From Winogradskyella aurantiaca (lineage in GTDB: Bacteria > Bacteroidota > Bacteroidia > Flavobacteriales > Flavobacteriaceae): DNA of 64,000 nt. Below, in pieces: positions 24,902-32,605 of this stretch. The notes beneath the pieces are model-generated. The model was not told the origin of the DNA and searched no databases. It saw nothing but the letters and a program-made list of their open reading frames with translations. The position numbers and the translations under genes were made by a program. Numbering within the stretch: position 1 is the stretch's first letter; the number at the start of each line of letters is the position of its first letter. The stretch is from contig NZ_QKTV01000002.1 in assembly GCF_003362725.1 (NCBI RefSeq), positions 1-64,000 on the forward strand, given 5' to 3'.

Positions 24902-25675
24902 ATGAAGGCCCTTTGTTATATTCTTCTTTGTTTCCCATTTCTAGCCTCCGCTCAGTTAAACGAGAGCGACTCTTTAAAGACTAAAGCCAGTCTATCTTTG
25001 ACCGGTCTTTGGCAGGGTGGTAATGTTCAAACACTCATATTTAGAGCACGTGCCGACTTTAGTACGGAACTTTGGGGTAAAACCGTTTTTAAAACTCAGA
25101 ATTCATATATCTATCAGGAATTCGGAAAAGAAAAAGCGGATGAGGATATACTGTCGCTTAATTTCCTTTATTTCAACCCGAAAAGAAAGATTTACCCGTT
25201 AGCCTTAGGATTTGTTAGTTCTAATTTTAGAAGACAGATTGACGTTAGATACATTGTGGGTGGTGGTGCTTCGTTTGAAGTTTATAAAAAGAAACAGAAT
25301 TTCCTAAAGTTTTCTCTAACATCGGAATTTGAGTTTACCAATTATAAAAGTGCTGAGTTTAACTACGAGCAATACAACGGTGATAGAACCATCGACACCT
25401 GGCGTGCCACTATTTGGATTAATGGGAAATACTACTTTTTTAAAAAAGCCATGATCCTTGCACATGAAATGTATTTTCAACCATCTGTCCTGGATCGCAA
25501 TAACTTTAGGTGGAGTGCAGATTTAAGTTTAAACTTTCCCATATGGAAGTATCTAAGCTTTAAAATTAATTACCTCCATACCTCCGAACGCATAGTTATA
25601 GCAGGTCAAAAACAAGATGATCAGTTTTTAACACTTGGGTTTACACTAACAAGCTTCCCAGATAAGAACAAATAA
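24902..25675 (+). CDS. DUF481 family outer-membrane protein
   Basis: A 257-residue protein with a signal peptide (MKALCYILLCFPFLASAQ) and a beta-barrel-like mature chain of the DUF481 (YdiY) type: an opening SLSLTGLWQGGNVQ strand, FKTQNSYIYQEFGKEKADED, and a C-terminal strand ending in FLTLGFTLTSF. It is likely a small outer-membrane barrel of unknown function. A weak -7 box (TATTTTCG, 24859-24866) precedes it. It abuts the next convergent gene without a gap. Confidence 0.85.
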   Translation: MKALCYILLCFPFLASAQLNESDSLKTKASLSLTGLWQGGNVQTLIFRARADFSTELWGKTVFKTQNSYIYQEFGKEKADEDILSLNFLYFNPKRKIYPLALGFVSSNFRRQIDVRYIVGGGASFEVYKKKQNFLKFSLTSEFEFTNYKSAEFNYEQYNGDRTIDTWRATIWINGKYYFFKKAMILAHEMYFQPSVLDRNNFRWSADLSLNFPIWKYLSFKINYLHTSERIVIAGQKQDDQFLTLGFTLTSFPDKNK

Positions 25676-26059
25676 TTAGCGTATTGACTCAGTCTTTTCA
25701 AATTTCTTAATACGTGTCATCCTCACATACTTAAAAAACATAGCCAATGACATCAACAGATTCAAAAGAAAAATAATCGACCCGATTATTATCAGTTGAT
25801 ACGCATTTTTATTTATGGATATAAACTCGTTGAACTCGGACAATACCGCAGCTAAAAACAAAATGTTGGTTAGAAAAAAAGCTGAGGCCATAAGTATGCC
25901 ATAAACTCGGTTTCTAAGCACTAATTGGGCAGCCACCAATAAAGCCAACACGAATAATGTAGGATTATAGGAAAATGGTGGAGTGTAGCCAGCCAAAAGG
26001 ATGATGGTGAGAAAATAGATTTCCGGAATAAATGATAAAAAGGGCTTCACGGTAAACAA
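25676..26059 (-). CDS. Four-helix inner-membrane protein of unknown function
   Basis: A 127-residue hydrophobic protein with about four transmembrane helices: the N-terminal segment IPEIYFLTIILLAGY, then FVLALLVAAQLVL, a third around ASAFFLTNILFLAAV, and a fourth around LIIIGSIIFLLNLLMSLAM. It ends in a basic tail. No ATG is available; either TTG at 26059 or GTG at 26050 must start it. I do not recognise the family. Confidence 0.65.
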   Translation of the reverse strand: MFTVKPFLSFIPEIYFLTIILLAGYTPPFSYNPTLFVLALLVAAQLVLRNRVYGILMASAFFLTNILFLAAVLSEFNEFISINKNAYQLIIIGSIIFLLNLLMSLAMFFKYVRMTRIKKFEKTESIR

Positions 26060-26143
26060 TAAATGAATTAATATTGATTATAGGTCTGATATAAGAACAT
26101 ACTTCTGATCTAAAAATTGTACCTAATGATGTATTTTCGAATT

Positions 26144-26713
26144 ATGAAACTCGTCTTTGCCACAAACAACCTGAACAAACTAAAAGAAGTTCAGAGCATC
26201 TTACCAGAGCGTATTGAATTATTAAGTCTAAAGGATATTGGTTGTCATGAGGATATTCCTGAGAATCAGGATACCATTGAAGGCAATGCCATCCAAAAGG
26301 CAGACTACCTAAAAACGCATTACGGCTATGATTGTTTTGCCGATGACACTGGGCTTGAAGTGAAGGCACTTAATGGCGAACCTGGGGTGTTTTCAGCGCG
26401 ATACGCAGGTCCGCAACGCAATGCGGAGGATAACATGAATAAATTACTCAACAATCTTGAATCTAAAGATGATAGATCAGCGCAATTTAAAACGGTGATT
26501 GCTTTAATATTAAATGGCGAACAACACACTTTTACAGGAATTTGTAAAGGCGACATCACCACATCAAAATCAGGAAATAAGGGATTTGGGTATGATCCCA
26601 TATTTAAGCCAGAAGGCTACCAACAGACCTTTGCCGAAATGGATCTGGATCTTAAAAATGAGATTGGCCATCGTGGGAAAGCAATAAAACTACTGATTGC
26701 ATTTCTGAGCTAA
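26144..26713 (+). CDS. rdgB: Non-canonical purine NTP pyrophosphatase (RdgB/HAM1)
   Basis: House-cleaning enzyme that hydrolyses dITP, XTP and ITP to monophosphate and pyrophosphate, keeping deaminated purines out of nucleic acids. The N-terminal [11 protein letters not shown] substrate-binding loop, the DDTGLEV motif with the catalytic aspartate, [10 protein letters not shown], and the C-terminal KGFGYDPIF and HRGKA motifs (here [11 protein letters not shown] and GHRGKA) are intact. I start at ATG 26144 (189 aa); the longer frame begins at a TTG and adds nine residues absent from the family. A weak -7 box (TATTTTCG, 26132-26139) would give a leaderless or nearly leaderless mRNA. Confidence 0.95.
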   Translation: MKLVFATNNLNKLKEVQSILPERIELLSLKDIGCHEDIPENQDTIEGNAIQKADYLKTHYGYDCFADDTGLEVKALNGEPGVFSARYAGPQRNAEDNMNKLLNNLESKDDRSAQFKTVIALILNGEQHTFTGICKGDITTSKSGNKGFGYDPIFKPEGYQQTFAEMDLDLKNEIGHRGKAIKLLIAFLS

Positions 26714-26756
26714 AACAGAAAATCTAAAAACACCACTACATATTAAAAGGAATGAC

Positions 26757-26764
26757 TACCTTTG
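26757..26764 (+). promoter_or_regulatory. -7 promoter box of the DEAD-box helicase gene
   Basis: TACCTTTG followed by C is an exact match to the TAnnTTTG consensus. Transcription should begin near 26771, leaving a leader of about 120 bases before the helicase ATG. Confidence 0.65.
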
Positions 26765-26770
26765 CAGCCT

Positions 26771-26893
26771 GAAAATCAGACGGTTTTTCAGTTATATGCC
26801 TCAGGGTGAGGCCGTGCTTCAGGAAGTTTTAGTTAGTTATGTCGATACGCTTCTTCGGGCACTTTTCAAACTAGATCGATATACTAAAACAAG
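26771..26893 (+). other. Long, probably structured mRNA leader of the DEAD-box helicase
   Basis: The untranslated leader contains two stem-loops visible by eye. CTGAAAA...TTTTCAG (26769-26790) is a 7-bp stem. GCCTCA-GGG-TGAGGC (26798-26812) is a 6-bp stem. A run with further pairing potential follows up to about 26875. It has no plausible coding content. Leaders of this length are unusual in this window, where most genes begin within about 40 bases of the promoter. A role in cold-dependent or autogenous control of helicase synthesis is an inference. Confidence 0.45.
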
Positions 26894-28600
26894 ATGAATG
26901 CATTTGAAGCTTTAGGCCTTGATATTCCATTTATTAATGCCATAAACGATTTAGGCTTTACCCAACCCAGTGAGGTTCAGGAAAAGGCCATCCCTTTACT
27001 TTTAAATTCCAGTGAAGACCTTGTAGCCCTTGCACAGACAGGGACGGGAAAAACGGCCGCTTTTGGTTTCCCTATGCTACAAAATATTGATGTAAATAGT
27101 CGTACCACTCAAGGACTTATCCTCTCGCCTACGCGTGAGTTATGCCTTCAAATCACAAATGAACTTGGTTTGTATGGGAAGTACTTGAAAGGTTTGAATG
27201 TCACCGCCATTTATGGTGGAGCTAGCATAACCGATCAGGCTAGTAAGGTGAAAAAGGGGGCGCAAATCATTGTGGCCACACCAGGGAGAATGAAAGACAT
27301 GATCAACCGAAAAATGGTAGACATTTCAAAAATTGAATATGCAGTCCTTGATGAGGCGGATGAAATGTTAAACATGGGTTTTTATGAAGATATCAATGAC
27401 ATCCTATCCTATACTCCGCAGGATAAAAGCACCTGGTTATTTTCAGCCACGATGCCAAAAGAGGTGGCTACCATTGCCAAAAAATTTATGTACCAACCCA
27501 ACGAAATTACAGTAGGGCACAAAAATGTTGGTAGCGAACAGGTGAGTCATGAATACTATTTGGTTGGAAGTCGTGATCGTTACCTGGCTCTAAAGCGTTT
27601 GGCCGATGCTAATCCAGATATATTTTCTGTGATTTTTTGTAGAACTAAAAGAGATACGCAGAAGATTGCTGAAAAGCTGATTGAGGACGGGTATAACGCT
27701 GGTGCGCTTCATGGTGACCTTAGTCAAAATCAGCGTGACATGGTAATGAAATCCTTTAGAAATAAGCAGATCCAAATGCTTGTTGCAACGGATGTAGCTG
27801 CAAGAGGGATTGATGTGGATGATATAACACACGTTATCAATTACCAACTTCCTGACGAAATTGAAACCTATACCCACCGTTCTGGAAGAACCGGGCGTGC
27901 TGGAAAAACTGGTATCTCAATGGTAATTATTACCAAAAGCGAACAGCGAAAAATTAAAGCTATAGAACGAATAATACAAAAGTCATTTACCAAAAAACGT
28001 TTCCCCGACGGAGATGAGATTTGTAGAGTACAATTAATGTCTTTAGCTAACAAAATTCACGATACAGAAATCAATCATGATATTGACAATTATTTAAATG
28101 ATCTAAACGCCTTATACGAAGATACCTCTAAGGAGGAACTCATTAAAAAGATATTTTCTGTAGAGTTCACTCGATTCAGCAACTACTACAAGAACGCTAA
28201 GGACCTCAACAACGTTTCCTCAGGGCCAGAAAGCACTGGAAACGAAAAGTCCGTTAGGTTCTTTATCAATGTGGGTAAGAAGGATGGTTATGATTGGATG
28301 TCTTTAAAAGACTTTTTAAAAGCTATACTAGAACTTGGAAAAGACGATGTATTTAAAGTTGATGTCAAAGACAGTTTCTCATTTTTTAATACGGATGAAA
28401 AATTCGCCACTAAAGTCCTAGAGTTCTTTCAGGACTTTAAATACAACGGAAGGTTTGTTAATGTTGAAATCAGCGAAAATCCCGAAAGCAGAAAAAAAAG
28501 AAGAAAATCCAGCAGAGGAACAAAGGTAAATCCGAGAGATAGAAAGAGTAACCGCTCTAAATCACTCAGTCAGCGTCCACGACGTTCTAGAAGGAGGTAA
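26894..28600 (+). CDS. DEAD-box ATP-dependent RNA helicase with DbpA-type RNA-binding domain
   Basis: Superfamily 2 RNA helicase of 568 residues. Motif I is AQTGTGKT (47-54), motif II DEAD (153-156), then SAT in LFSATMP and motif VI HRSGRTGR. After the helicase core and a roughly 100-residue linker comes a DbpA/RRM-like domain (about 455-530: RFFINVGKKDGYDW), then a very basic arginine/serine/lysine tail. This is the DeaD/CsdA/DbpA layout, used in ribosome assembly and RNA remodelling, often in the cold. I leave the symbol blank because deaD and dbpA cannot be told apart safely. It is preceded by a long structured leader. Confidence 0.95.
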   Translation: MNAFEALGLDIPFINAINDLGFTQPSEVQEKAIPLLLNSSEDLVALAQTGTGKTAAFGFPMLQNIDVNSRTTQGLILSPTRELCLQITNELGLYGKYLKGLNVTAIYGGASITDQASKVKKGAQIIVATPGRMKDMINRKMVDISKIEYAVLDEADEMLNMGFYEDINDILSYTPQDKSTWLFSATMPKEVATIAKKFMYQPNEITVGHKNVGSEQVSHEYYLVGSRDRYLALKRLADANPDIFSVIFCRTKRDTQKIAEKLIEDGYNAGALHGDLSQNQRDMVMKSFRNKQIQMLVATDVAARGIDVDDITHVINYQLPDEIETYTHRSGRTGRAGKTGISMVIITKSEQRKIKAIERIIQKSFTKKRFPDGDEICRVQLMSLANKIHDTEINHDIDNYLNDLNALYEDTSKEELIKKIFSVEFTRFSNYYKNAKDLNNVSSGPESTGNEKSVRFFINVGKKDGYDWMSLKDFLKAILELGKDDVFKVDVKDSFSFFNTDEKFATKVLEFFQDFKYNGRFVNVEISENPESRKKRRKSSRGTKVNPRDRKSNRSKSLSQRPRRSRRR

Positions 28601-28699
28601 TTTGCCTAATTAACAGTATTTGACTTGTTAATAATACGCCAATTACTATATTGTACACGCTATTACTAGAGATAGTTTAGTACCTTTACAAGGAATTGT

Positions 28700-29518
28700 A
28701 TGGAAATGAAAAACTATATATTTTTCTTCTTTTTATTCATTTCATTGTGTGGTTTTGCCCAGATTGATTCTACAAGCACTCAGGAACCTACCCGTGTTTA
28801 CGGACGAATTATGAGTACAACCACCAATGGCCCGTTGGTTGATGTCAATATCGTCAACTTAAATCAGGTGATTGGAACCACCACTGACGATGATGGGCAG
28901 TTTGACATTAGAGCAAAAGTCAACGACACACTACACCTTTCCTATCTAGGCTATAAATCCATTAAGGTGCGCGTTACTAATGACTGGATCAAGTTTGGAA
29001 ATACAGAAATTGAAATGACCGAGTTGGCCTTGGCGTTAGAAGAAGTGGTTGTGAATCAATTACGGCTTACGGGCTATCTTGAAGTAGACATAAGAAACGT
29101 ACCAGAGACCTCAAATAATAGATACAGAATTTCAGGTTTACCCAACCAGGGGTATGAAGCTGGTGGTCAAAAAAGTGGGGTCAATAAGGTCCTAAGCTCC
29201 ATCTTTAATCCTGCTGATTTTCTCTATAAAATGTTTGGAAAGAAACCTAAGGCTATGAAAAAACTTCAGAAAATGAAGGAAGACGACGCCATTAGGAATC
29301 AACTTGCCAAACGTTATGATAGAGAAATGCTCATGGTACTGCTTCAGGTTGATAAATTTGATCTTGATGAAATTGTCAACCAGTGCAATTACTCTTTAGA
29401 CTTCATTAATTCTGCTAACGATCTACAAGTGCTTGATGCCATTAGCGAATGCTACGAAGAATACCGTATTCTTAACAGGAATAACCCTAGGAATAAAACA
29501 GCAAAGAATAAGGCCTAA
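28700..29518 (+). CDS. Secreted carboxypeptidase-regulatory-like domain protein
   Basis: A 272-residue protein with a signal peptide (MKNYIFFFFLFISLCGFAQ after a short lead) and a CarboxypepD_reg-like beta-sandwich (about 33-115): RVYGRIMSTTTNGPLVDVNI, then GTTTDDDGQFDI and LHLSYLGYKS. Such domains open TonB-dependent receptors of the SusC type, but here no plug or barrel follows. A 150-residue helical, charged C-terminal region takes its place. It is probably periplasmic or outer-membrane associated; function unknown. A near-consensus -7 box (TACCTTTA, 28681-28688) precedes it. Confidence 0.82.
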   Translation: MEMKNYIFFFFLFISLCGFAQIDSTSTQEPTRVYGRIMSTTTNGPLVDVNIVNLNQVIGTTTDDDGQFDIRAKVNDTLHLSYLGYKSIKVRVTNDWIKFGNTEIEMTELALALEEVVVNQLRLTGYLEVDIRNVPETSNNRYRISGLPNQGYEAGGQKSGVNKVLSSIFNPADFLYKMFGKKPKAMKKLQKMKEDDAIRNQLAKRYDREMLMVLLQVDKFDLDEIVNQCNYSLDFINSANDLQVLDAISECYEEYRILNRNNPRNKTAKNKA

Positions 29519-29520
29519 GC

Positions 29521-29889
29521 CTATTTGTTCGAATGCAAGGCGACTCGATTCCCTTCAGAATCAATAAAAACACCCATGTACCCATGTTCCTCTGATATTT
29601 GAGTTTTAGTCTGGTAGATTTGGCCTCCTTCGGCTTCTATGCGATCTAGTTCAATCTGTACATCATCTGACATAAAATACACCAAGGTACCTTCCTGACT
29701 TGGGATATAGGATTCCTGCTTGATCAAGGTTCCGGTAGCACCATAAGCACCGTTATTGTCAGGAAACCATCCCATTTTTAATCCACCTAGGTCAACTTCT
29801 TTTATTTGAATAGAGAAAACAGTCTCATAAAAGGATTTAGCGCGAGCCATATCGTTTACTGGGATCTCAAACCATCCTACCGTTGCCAT
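29521..29889 (-). CDS. VOC family protein
   Basis: A 122-residue protein with the VOC fold in short form: GWFEIPVNDMARAKSFYETVF at the start (as WFEIPVNDM and AKSFYETVF), a central LVYFMSDDVQIELDRIEAEGG, and a C-terminal EHGYMGVFIDSEGNRVALHS. It resembles YdeN/CatE-like glyoxalase-fold proteins with unknown substrates. The first residue overlaps the stop of the preceding SRPBCC gene by one base, so the two are probably one operon. Confidence 0.88.
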   Translation of the reverse strand: MATVGWFEIPVNDMARAKSFYETVFSIQIKEVDLGGLKMGWFPDNNGAYGATGTLIKQESYIPSQEGTLVYFMSDDVQIELDRIEAEGGQIYQTKTQISEEHGYMGVFIDSEGNRVALHSNK

Positions 29890-30416
29890 TATTTCTCGAG
29901 AATTACTTTTAAGTTAGATAGGCCTTCTTCAAAGTCTTTACCTACAGTCTTATCCATACTAAAAAACAAGAAAAATACATTAAATGGTATTTTATTAACA
30001 CCTGAAAACCCCCATGTTACTCGAGTAGTGGCCTTGTTTTCTTGCTCAACATTAATATAGGCATCAGACTCAGATTCCCAGGGTTTAAAGAACCGTAATT
30101 GCGAATCGATACGCTCATTTTCAATAATCTTCTTAATTTCTTGCTCTCCTACTCCAACATCTTTATTCCCTTCCCAGTGCGCCACAAAACCAACTTCACC
30201 GTCGGTACCCGTATAGGTCTGCGTCATATTGGGATCTTTCTTCTTCCAGGGAGACCAATCATCATGGTTTTTTAAGAACTTTAAATACTGAAACACGTCT
30301 TCTACTGGACGATCAATATTAATACTTCTATGTACATGATATGTTTTGGGGGCAATGGCAATCAAGAAAATAATGAGCACTACTATTCCTAGTAGCACAT
30401 AAAGAAAAACGGTCAT
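29889..30416 (-). CDS. SRPBCC (START/Bet v1-like) family protein with N-terminal membrane anchor
   Basis: A 175-residue protein. Residues 1-22 are a hydrophobic segment (LYVLLGIVVLIIFLIAIAP) that should act as a membrane anchor or uncleaved signal. The rest is a polyketide-cyclase/SRPBCC domain: VHRSINIDRPVEDVFQYLKF, WSPWKKKDPNM, and a C-terminal helix GKDFEEGLSNLKVIL. These helix-grip proteins bind hydrophobic ligands; the ligand here is unknown. Paired with the VOC gene by a 1-bp overlap. Confidence 0.85.
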   Translation of the reverse strand: MTVFLYVLLGIVVLIIFLIAIAPKTYHVHRSINIDRPVEDVFQYLKFLKNHDDWSPWKKKDPNMTQTYTGTDGEVGFVAHWEGNKDVGVGEQEIKKIIENERIDSQLRFFKPWESESDAYINVEQENKATTRVTWGFSGVNKIPFNVFFLFFSMDKTVGKDFEEGLSNLKVILEK

Positions 30417-30454
30417 GGCTCTATAATTTAGTTAGTGACTGTAAGTTACAAAAT

Positions 30455-31111
30455 TTATTGACCCGCCTCGAACCGCCTTATTAACGCTTCATGATCCTTC
30501 AAAGTCTTTGTGGTCCAATCCATGCGCTTGGCCAATTGTTCTTCTGGACTTAATTGCCAGTAAACATCTGATTGCCTCAGTTTTGATGTCAACTGCTGTA
30601 AGATTATGGCGGCAGATACCGATATATTGAGGCTTTCTGTAAAGCCAACCATAGGAATCTTAATTTGTATATCTGCACTGTCTAATACGGCATCGGACAA
30701 GCCTTCGGTCTCACGACCAAAAAAGAAACAAGAGGCTTTTGTAACATCAAAATCACTTAAGTTAGTATCCTCGGCATGAGGACTAGTTGCAACAATTTGG
30801 TACCCTTGGGCTTTTAAGTTCTTAATGCAAGCTTTAGTGGTTTTATACCGATGCACATCCACCCATTTTTGAGCACCCATGGCAATTTCTCGATCAATCT
30901 TCTTGACGTTGACTTCTTCGATGATATGCACATCCTGAATACCAAAAACATCACAAGATCTTATAACAGCACTAGTATTGTGAAGTTGATACACGTCTTC
31001 AACAGCCACAGTAAAGTGCCTAGTCCGCTGTGATAAAACTTTAGTAAATCGGTTTCTGCGATTCTCTGTGAGATACGATTCTAGAAATTCTAAGAGTGGT
31101 ATATGCGTCAT
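30455..31111 (-). CDS. trmH: tRNA (guanosine-18-2'-O)-methyltransferase, SpoU/TrmH family
   Basis: SPOUT methyltransferase of 218 residues. Motif 1 is N45-TSAVIR51-S, ending in DVFG; motif 2 is FFFGRETEGLS; motif 3 is IPMVGFTESLNISVSAAIIL. These three form the SAM-binding trefoil knot. The lack of an N-terminal RNA-binding L30-like domain and the presence of a C-terminal helix fit TrmH (Gm18 of tRNA) better than RlmB. The substrate call is by family resemblance. It may be leaderless: the -7 box lies only 4 bases upstream of the ATG. Confidence 0.88.
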   Translation of the reverse strand: MTHIPLLEFLESYLTENRRNRFTKVLSQRTRHFTVAVEDVYQLHNTSAVIRSCDVFGIQDVHIIEEVNVKKIDREIAMGAQKWVDVHRYKTTKACIKNLKAQGYQIVATSPHAEDTNLSDFDVTKASCFFFGRETEGLSDAVLDSADIQIKIPMVGFTESLNISVSAAIILQQLTSKLRQSDVYWQLSPEEQLAKRMDWTTKTLKDHEALIRRFEAGQ

Positions 31112-31115
31112 TAAT

Positions 31116-31123
31116 CAAATGTA
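31116..31123 (-). promoter_or_regulatory. trmH -7 promoter box
   Basis: Minus strand TACATTTG matches TAnnTTTG exactly and ends four bases before the trmH ATG, so the transcript would start at about the start codon. Confidence 0.45.
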
Positions 31124-31143
31124 AGAAACTAGTAGTAATTGAA

Positions 31144-31151
31144 TATTTTTG
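31144..31151 (+). promoter_or_regulatory. Sirtuin gene -7 promoter box
   Basis: TATTTTTG matches TAnnTTTG exactly, 22 bases before the ATG at 31174. The region between the trmH and sirtuin starts thus holds two diverging promoters. Confidence 0.5.
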
Positions 31152-31173
31152 ACAAAAGAATAATAAGAAGAAT

Positions 31174-31854
31174 ATGAAGCAGTTGGTAGTGCTTACCGGT
31201 GCAGGTATGAGCGCCGAAAGTGGTTTAAAGACCTTTAGAGACGAAAACGGTTTATGGGAAGGGCATGATGTCACCAAAGTAGCCTCACCAGTAGGATTTA
31301 GAGAAAATCCAGAGTTGGTTCTTGATTTTTATAACCAAAGACGACGTCAGTTAAAAGAAACGGAGCCTAATGCTGCACATCTAGCCATTGCTCAATTAGA
31401 GGACAGCTATGACGTAAGTATCATTACACAAAATGTCGATAATTTACATGAACGGGCGGGAAGTACTAATATTTTGCATCTTCATGGAGAGCTAACCAAA
31501 GTTAGGAGTACCGGAAATCCTCAGGATGTTAAAGATTGGACTGAAGACCTTTTTTTAGGGGATCTTTGTGAAAGAGGCCATCAATTACGGCCTCACATTG
31601 TCTGGTTTGGTGAAGCCGTACCCATGATAGACCCCGCTATAGACATATGCAACACTGCAGAAATTTTACTGATTATTGGCACCAGCTTACAAGTGTACCC
31701 CGCTGCCAGTTTAATGCACTACGTACCTTCAGGCATTCCCATATTTTACATCGATCCAAGACCCCATCTTGAAAGTCAGGGCAATTTAACGGTCATTCCA
31801 AAAGTTGCTTCTGAGGGTATTGAAGATTTTAAGAATTTACTCAAATCCATCTGA
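31174..31854 (+). CDS. cobB: NAD-dependent protein deacylase (class III sirtuin, CobB-like)
   Basis: Sirtuin of 226 residues that removes acyl groups from lysines with NAD as co-substrate. The Rossmann motif GAGMSAESG (9-17), FRD, TQNVDNLH (85-92) and the catalytic H104 in LHLHGE are intact. Y53 and R56 (FYNQR) are the pair that binds succinyl or malonyl carboxylates in SIRT5/CobB. The usual four zinc-binding cysteines are missing: between residues 105 and 145 only C132 remains. It may therefore be a desuccinylase with a zinc-free small domain; activity is inferred. Confidence 0.92.
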   Translation: MKQLVVLTGAGMSAESGLKTFRDENGLWEGHDVTKVASPVGFRENPELVLDFYNQRRRQLKETEPNAAHLAIAQLEDSYDVSIITQNVDNLHERAGSTNILHLHGELTKVRSTGNPQDVKDWTEDLFLGDLCERGHQLRPHIVWFGEAVPMIDPAIDICNTAEILLIIGTSLQVYPAASLMHYVPSGIPIFYIDPRPHLESQGNLTVIPKVASEGIEDFKNLLKSI

Positions 31855-31883
31855 TTAATAATCCTACTAATAATAAGGCGAGG

Positions 31884-32084
31884 TTAATCATCTGAACTTA
31901 GTTTAAAAAAGTCATTTACCGGTTTCTGGAATAATTCTGACAACTTCAATGCCAATACAGTGGATGGCACATATCTATTAGCCTCAATAGAATTGATGGT
32001 CTGCCTGGAAACGCCAATTTTTTTGGCTAACTCATCCTGAGTGAGGTTGAGAATAGCACGCTCTACTTTTATGGTATTTTCCAT
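31884..32084 (-). CDS. Small XRE-family HTH transcriptional regulator
   Basis: A 66-residue protein that is essentially one Cro/C1-type helix-turn-helix: RAILNLTQDELAKKIGVSRQ, then TINSIEANRYVPS, then LSELFQKPVNDFFKL. It resembles Bacillus YozG-type regulators, which are often paired with a small membrane protein. Here the stop of the membrane-protein gene overlaps its start by one base. A palindrome around the shared promoter suggests negative autoregulation. Confidence 0.92.
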   Translation of the reverse strand: MENTIKVERAILNLTQDELAKKIGVSRQTINSIEANRYVPSTVLALKLSELFQKPVNDFFKLSSDD

Positions 32085-32524
32085 TATCGGTTGCGTTTTA
32101 AAACCTCAAAAAACATAATCTGCAACATGAGCATAAAAGACAACACCTGAAAATAGCTGAAGCTATCTGTCATATCTCCTTTAATTAGATAAAAAACTAA
32201 CACATTTACCAAGGGTTGAACAAGGGAATACACCACGGCTAGAACAAATGCCAGAGTAAAGGATTTAGCTCTTAAGGAGACGATCATTTCATCCTCTTCC
32301 TTATCTTTTGACAATGAGATTACTAATAATCCTATTAGCAACACCCGCTTTAAAACAAAGCTGGACTCTAGAGTGTTTAAATCCATAAGCTTCAGCAACA
32401 TTAATAACACTAGACAAAGTACACTTAATAAAATTCCAAATCGCTTCCATTTGTGTTCCAATTGAAACGCGGCCCAGCGTTCGATTTTATTGCGTTCGCA
32501 TTCTTGAATATTCTTTAATCCCAT
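32084..32524 (-). CDS. Small membrane protein paired with the XRE regulator
   Basis: A 146-residue protein with four hydrophobic segments: about residues 30-48 (FGILLSVLCLVLLMLL), 58-73 (VLLIGLLVISLS), 88-115 (FTLAFVLAVVYSLVQPLVNV) and 120-142 (FQVLSFMLMLQIMFFEVL). The N-terminus is cysteine-containing and charged. No known domain is recognised, but the membrane protein plus tiny XRE regulator arrangement is common in Firmicutes and Bacteroidota. It may sense an envelope or cytoplasmic signal for the regulator; this is an inference. Confidence 0.8.
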   Translation of the reverse strand: MGLKNIQECERNKIERWAAFQLEHKWKRFGILLSVLCLVLLMLLKLMDLNTLESSFVLKRVLLIGLLVISLSKDKEEDEMIVSLRAKSFTLAFVLAVVYSLVQPLVNVLVFYLIKGDMTDSFSYFQVLSFMLMLQIMFFEVLKRNR

Positions 32525-32545
32525 GACAAAATAATTTTATATTAA

Positions 32546-32582
32546 GTAAAGTATGATTTACTATATGACAAATATACTTTAC
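32546..32582 (-). promoter_or_regulatory. Promoter and palindromic operator of the membrane protein/XRE pair
   Basis: The minus strand has the -7 box TATATTTG (32576-32569). It is framed by a perfect inverted repeat, GTAAAGTAT (32546-32554) and ATACTTTAC (32574-32582), with a 19-base spacer. One arm overlaps the -7 box and the other lies past the expected start point. A half-site TTTACT (32558-32563) sits in the spacer. This geometry fits repression by the XRE protein encoded downstream. Confidence 0.55.
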
Positions 32583-32605
32583 AATTGTTACAATAAAAAA
32601 TAAAA

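Noticed and set aside
24993-25007. TATCTTTG plus TTTGACCGGTC within the DUF481 gene as a promoter and operator
   Set aside because: It lies inside well-supported coding sequence; only part of the palindrome seen upstream of hpf is present.
31884-32524. XRE/membrane protein pair as a toxin-antitoxin system
   Set aside because: The partner is a four-helix membrane protein of 146 residues without any toxin motif; a regulator/sensor pair is the simpler reading.
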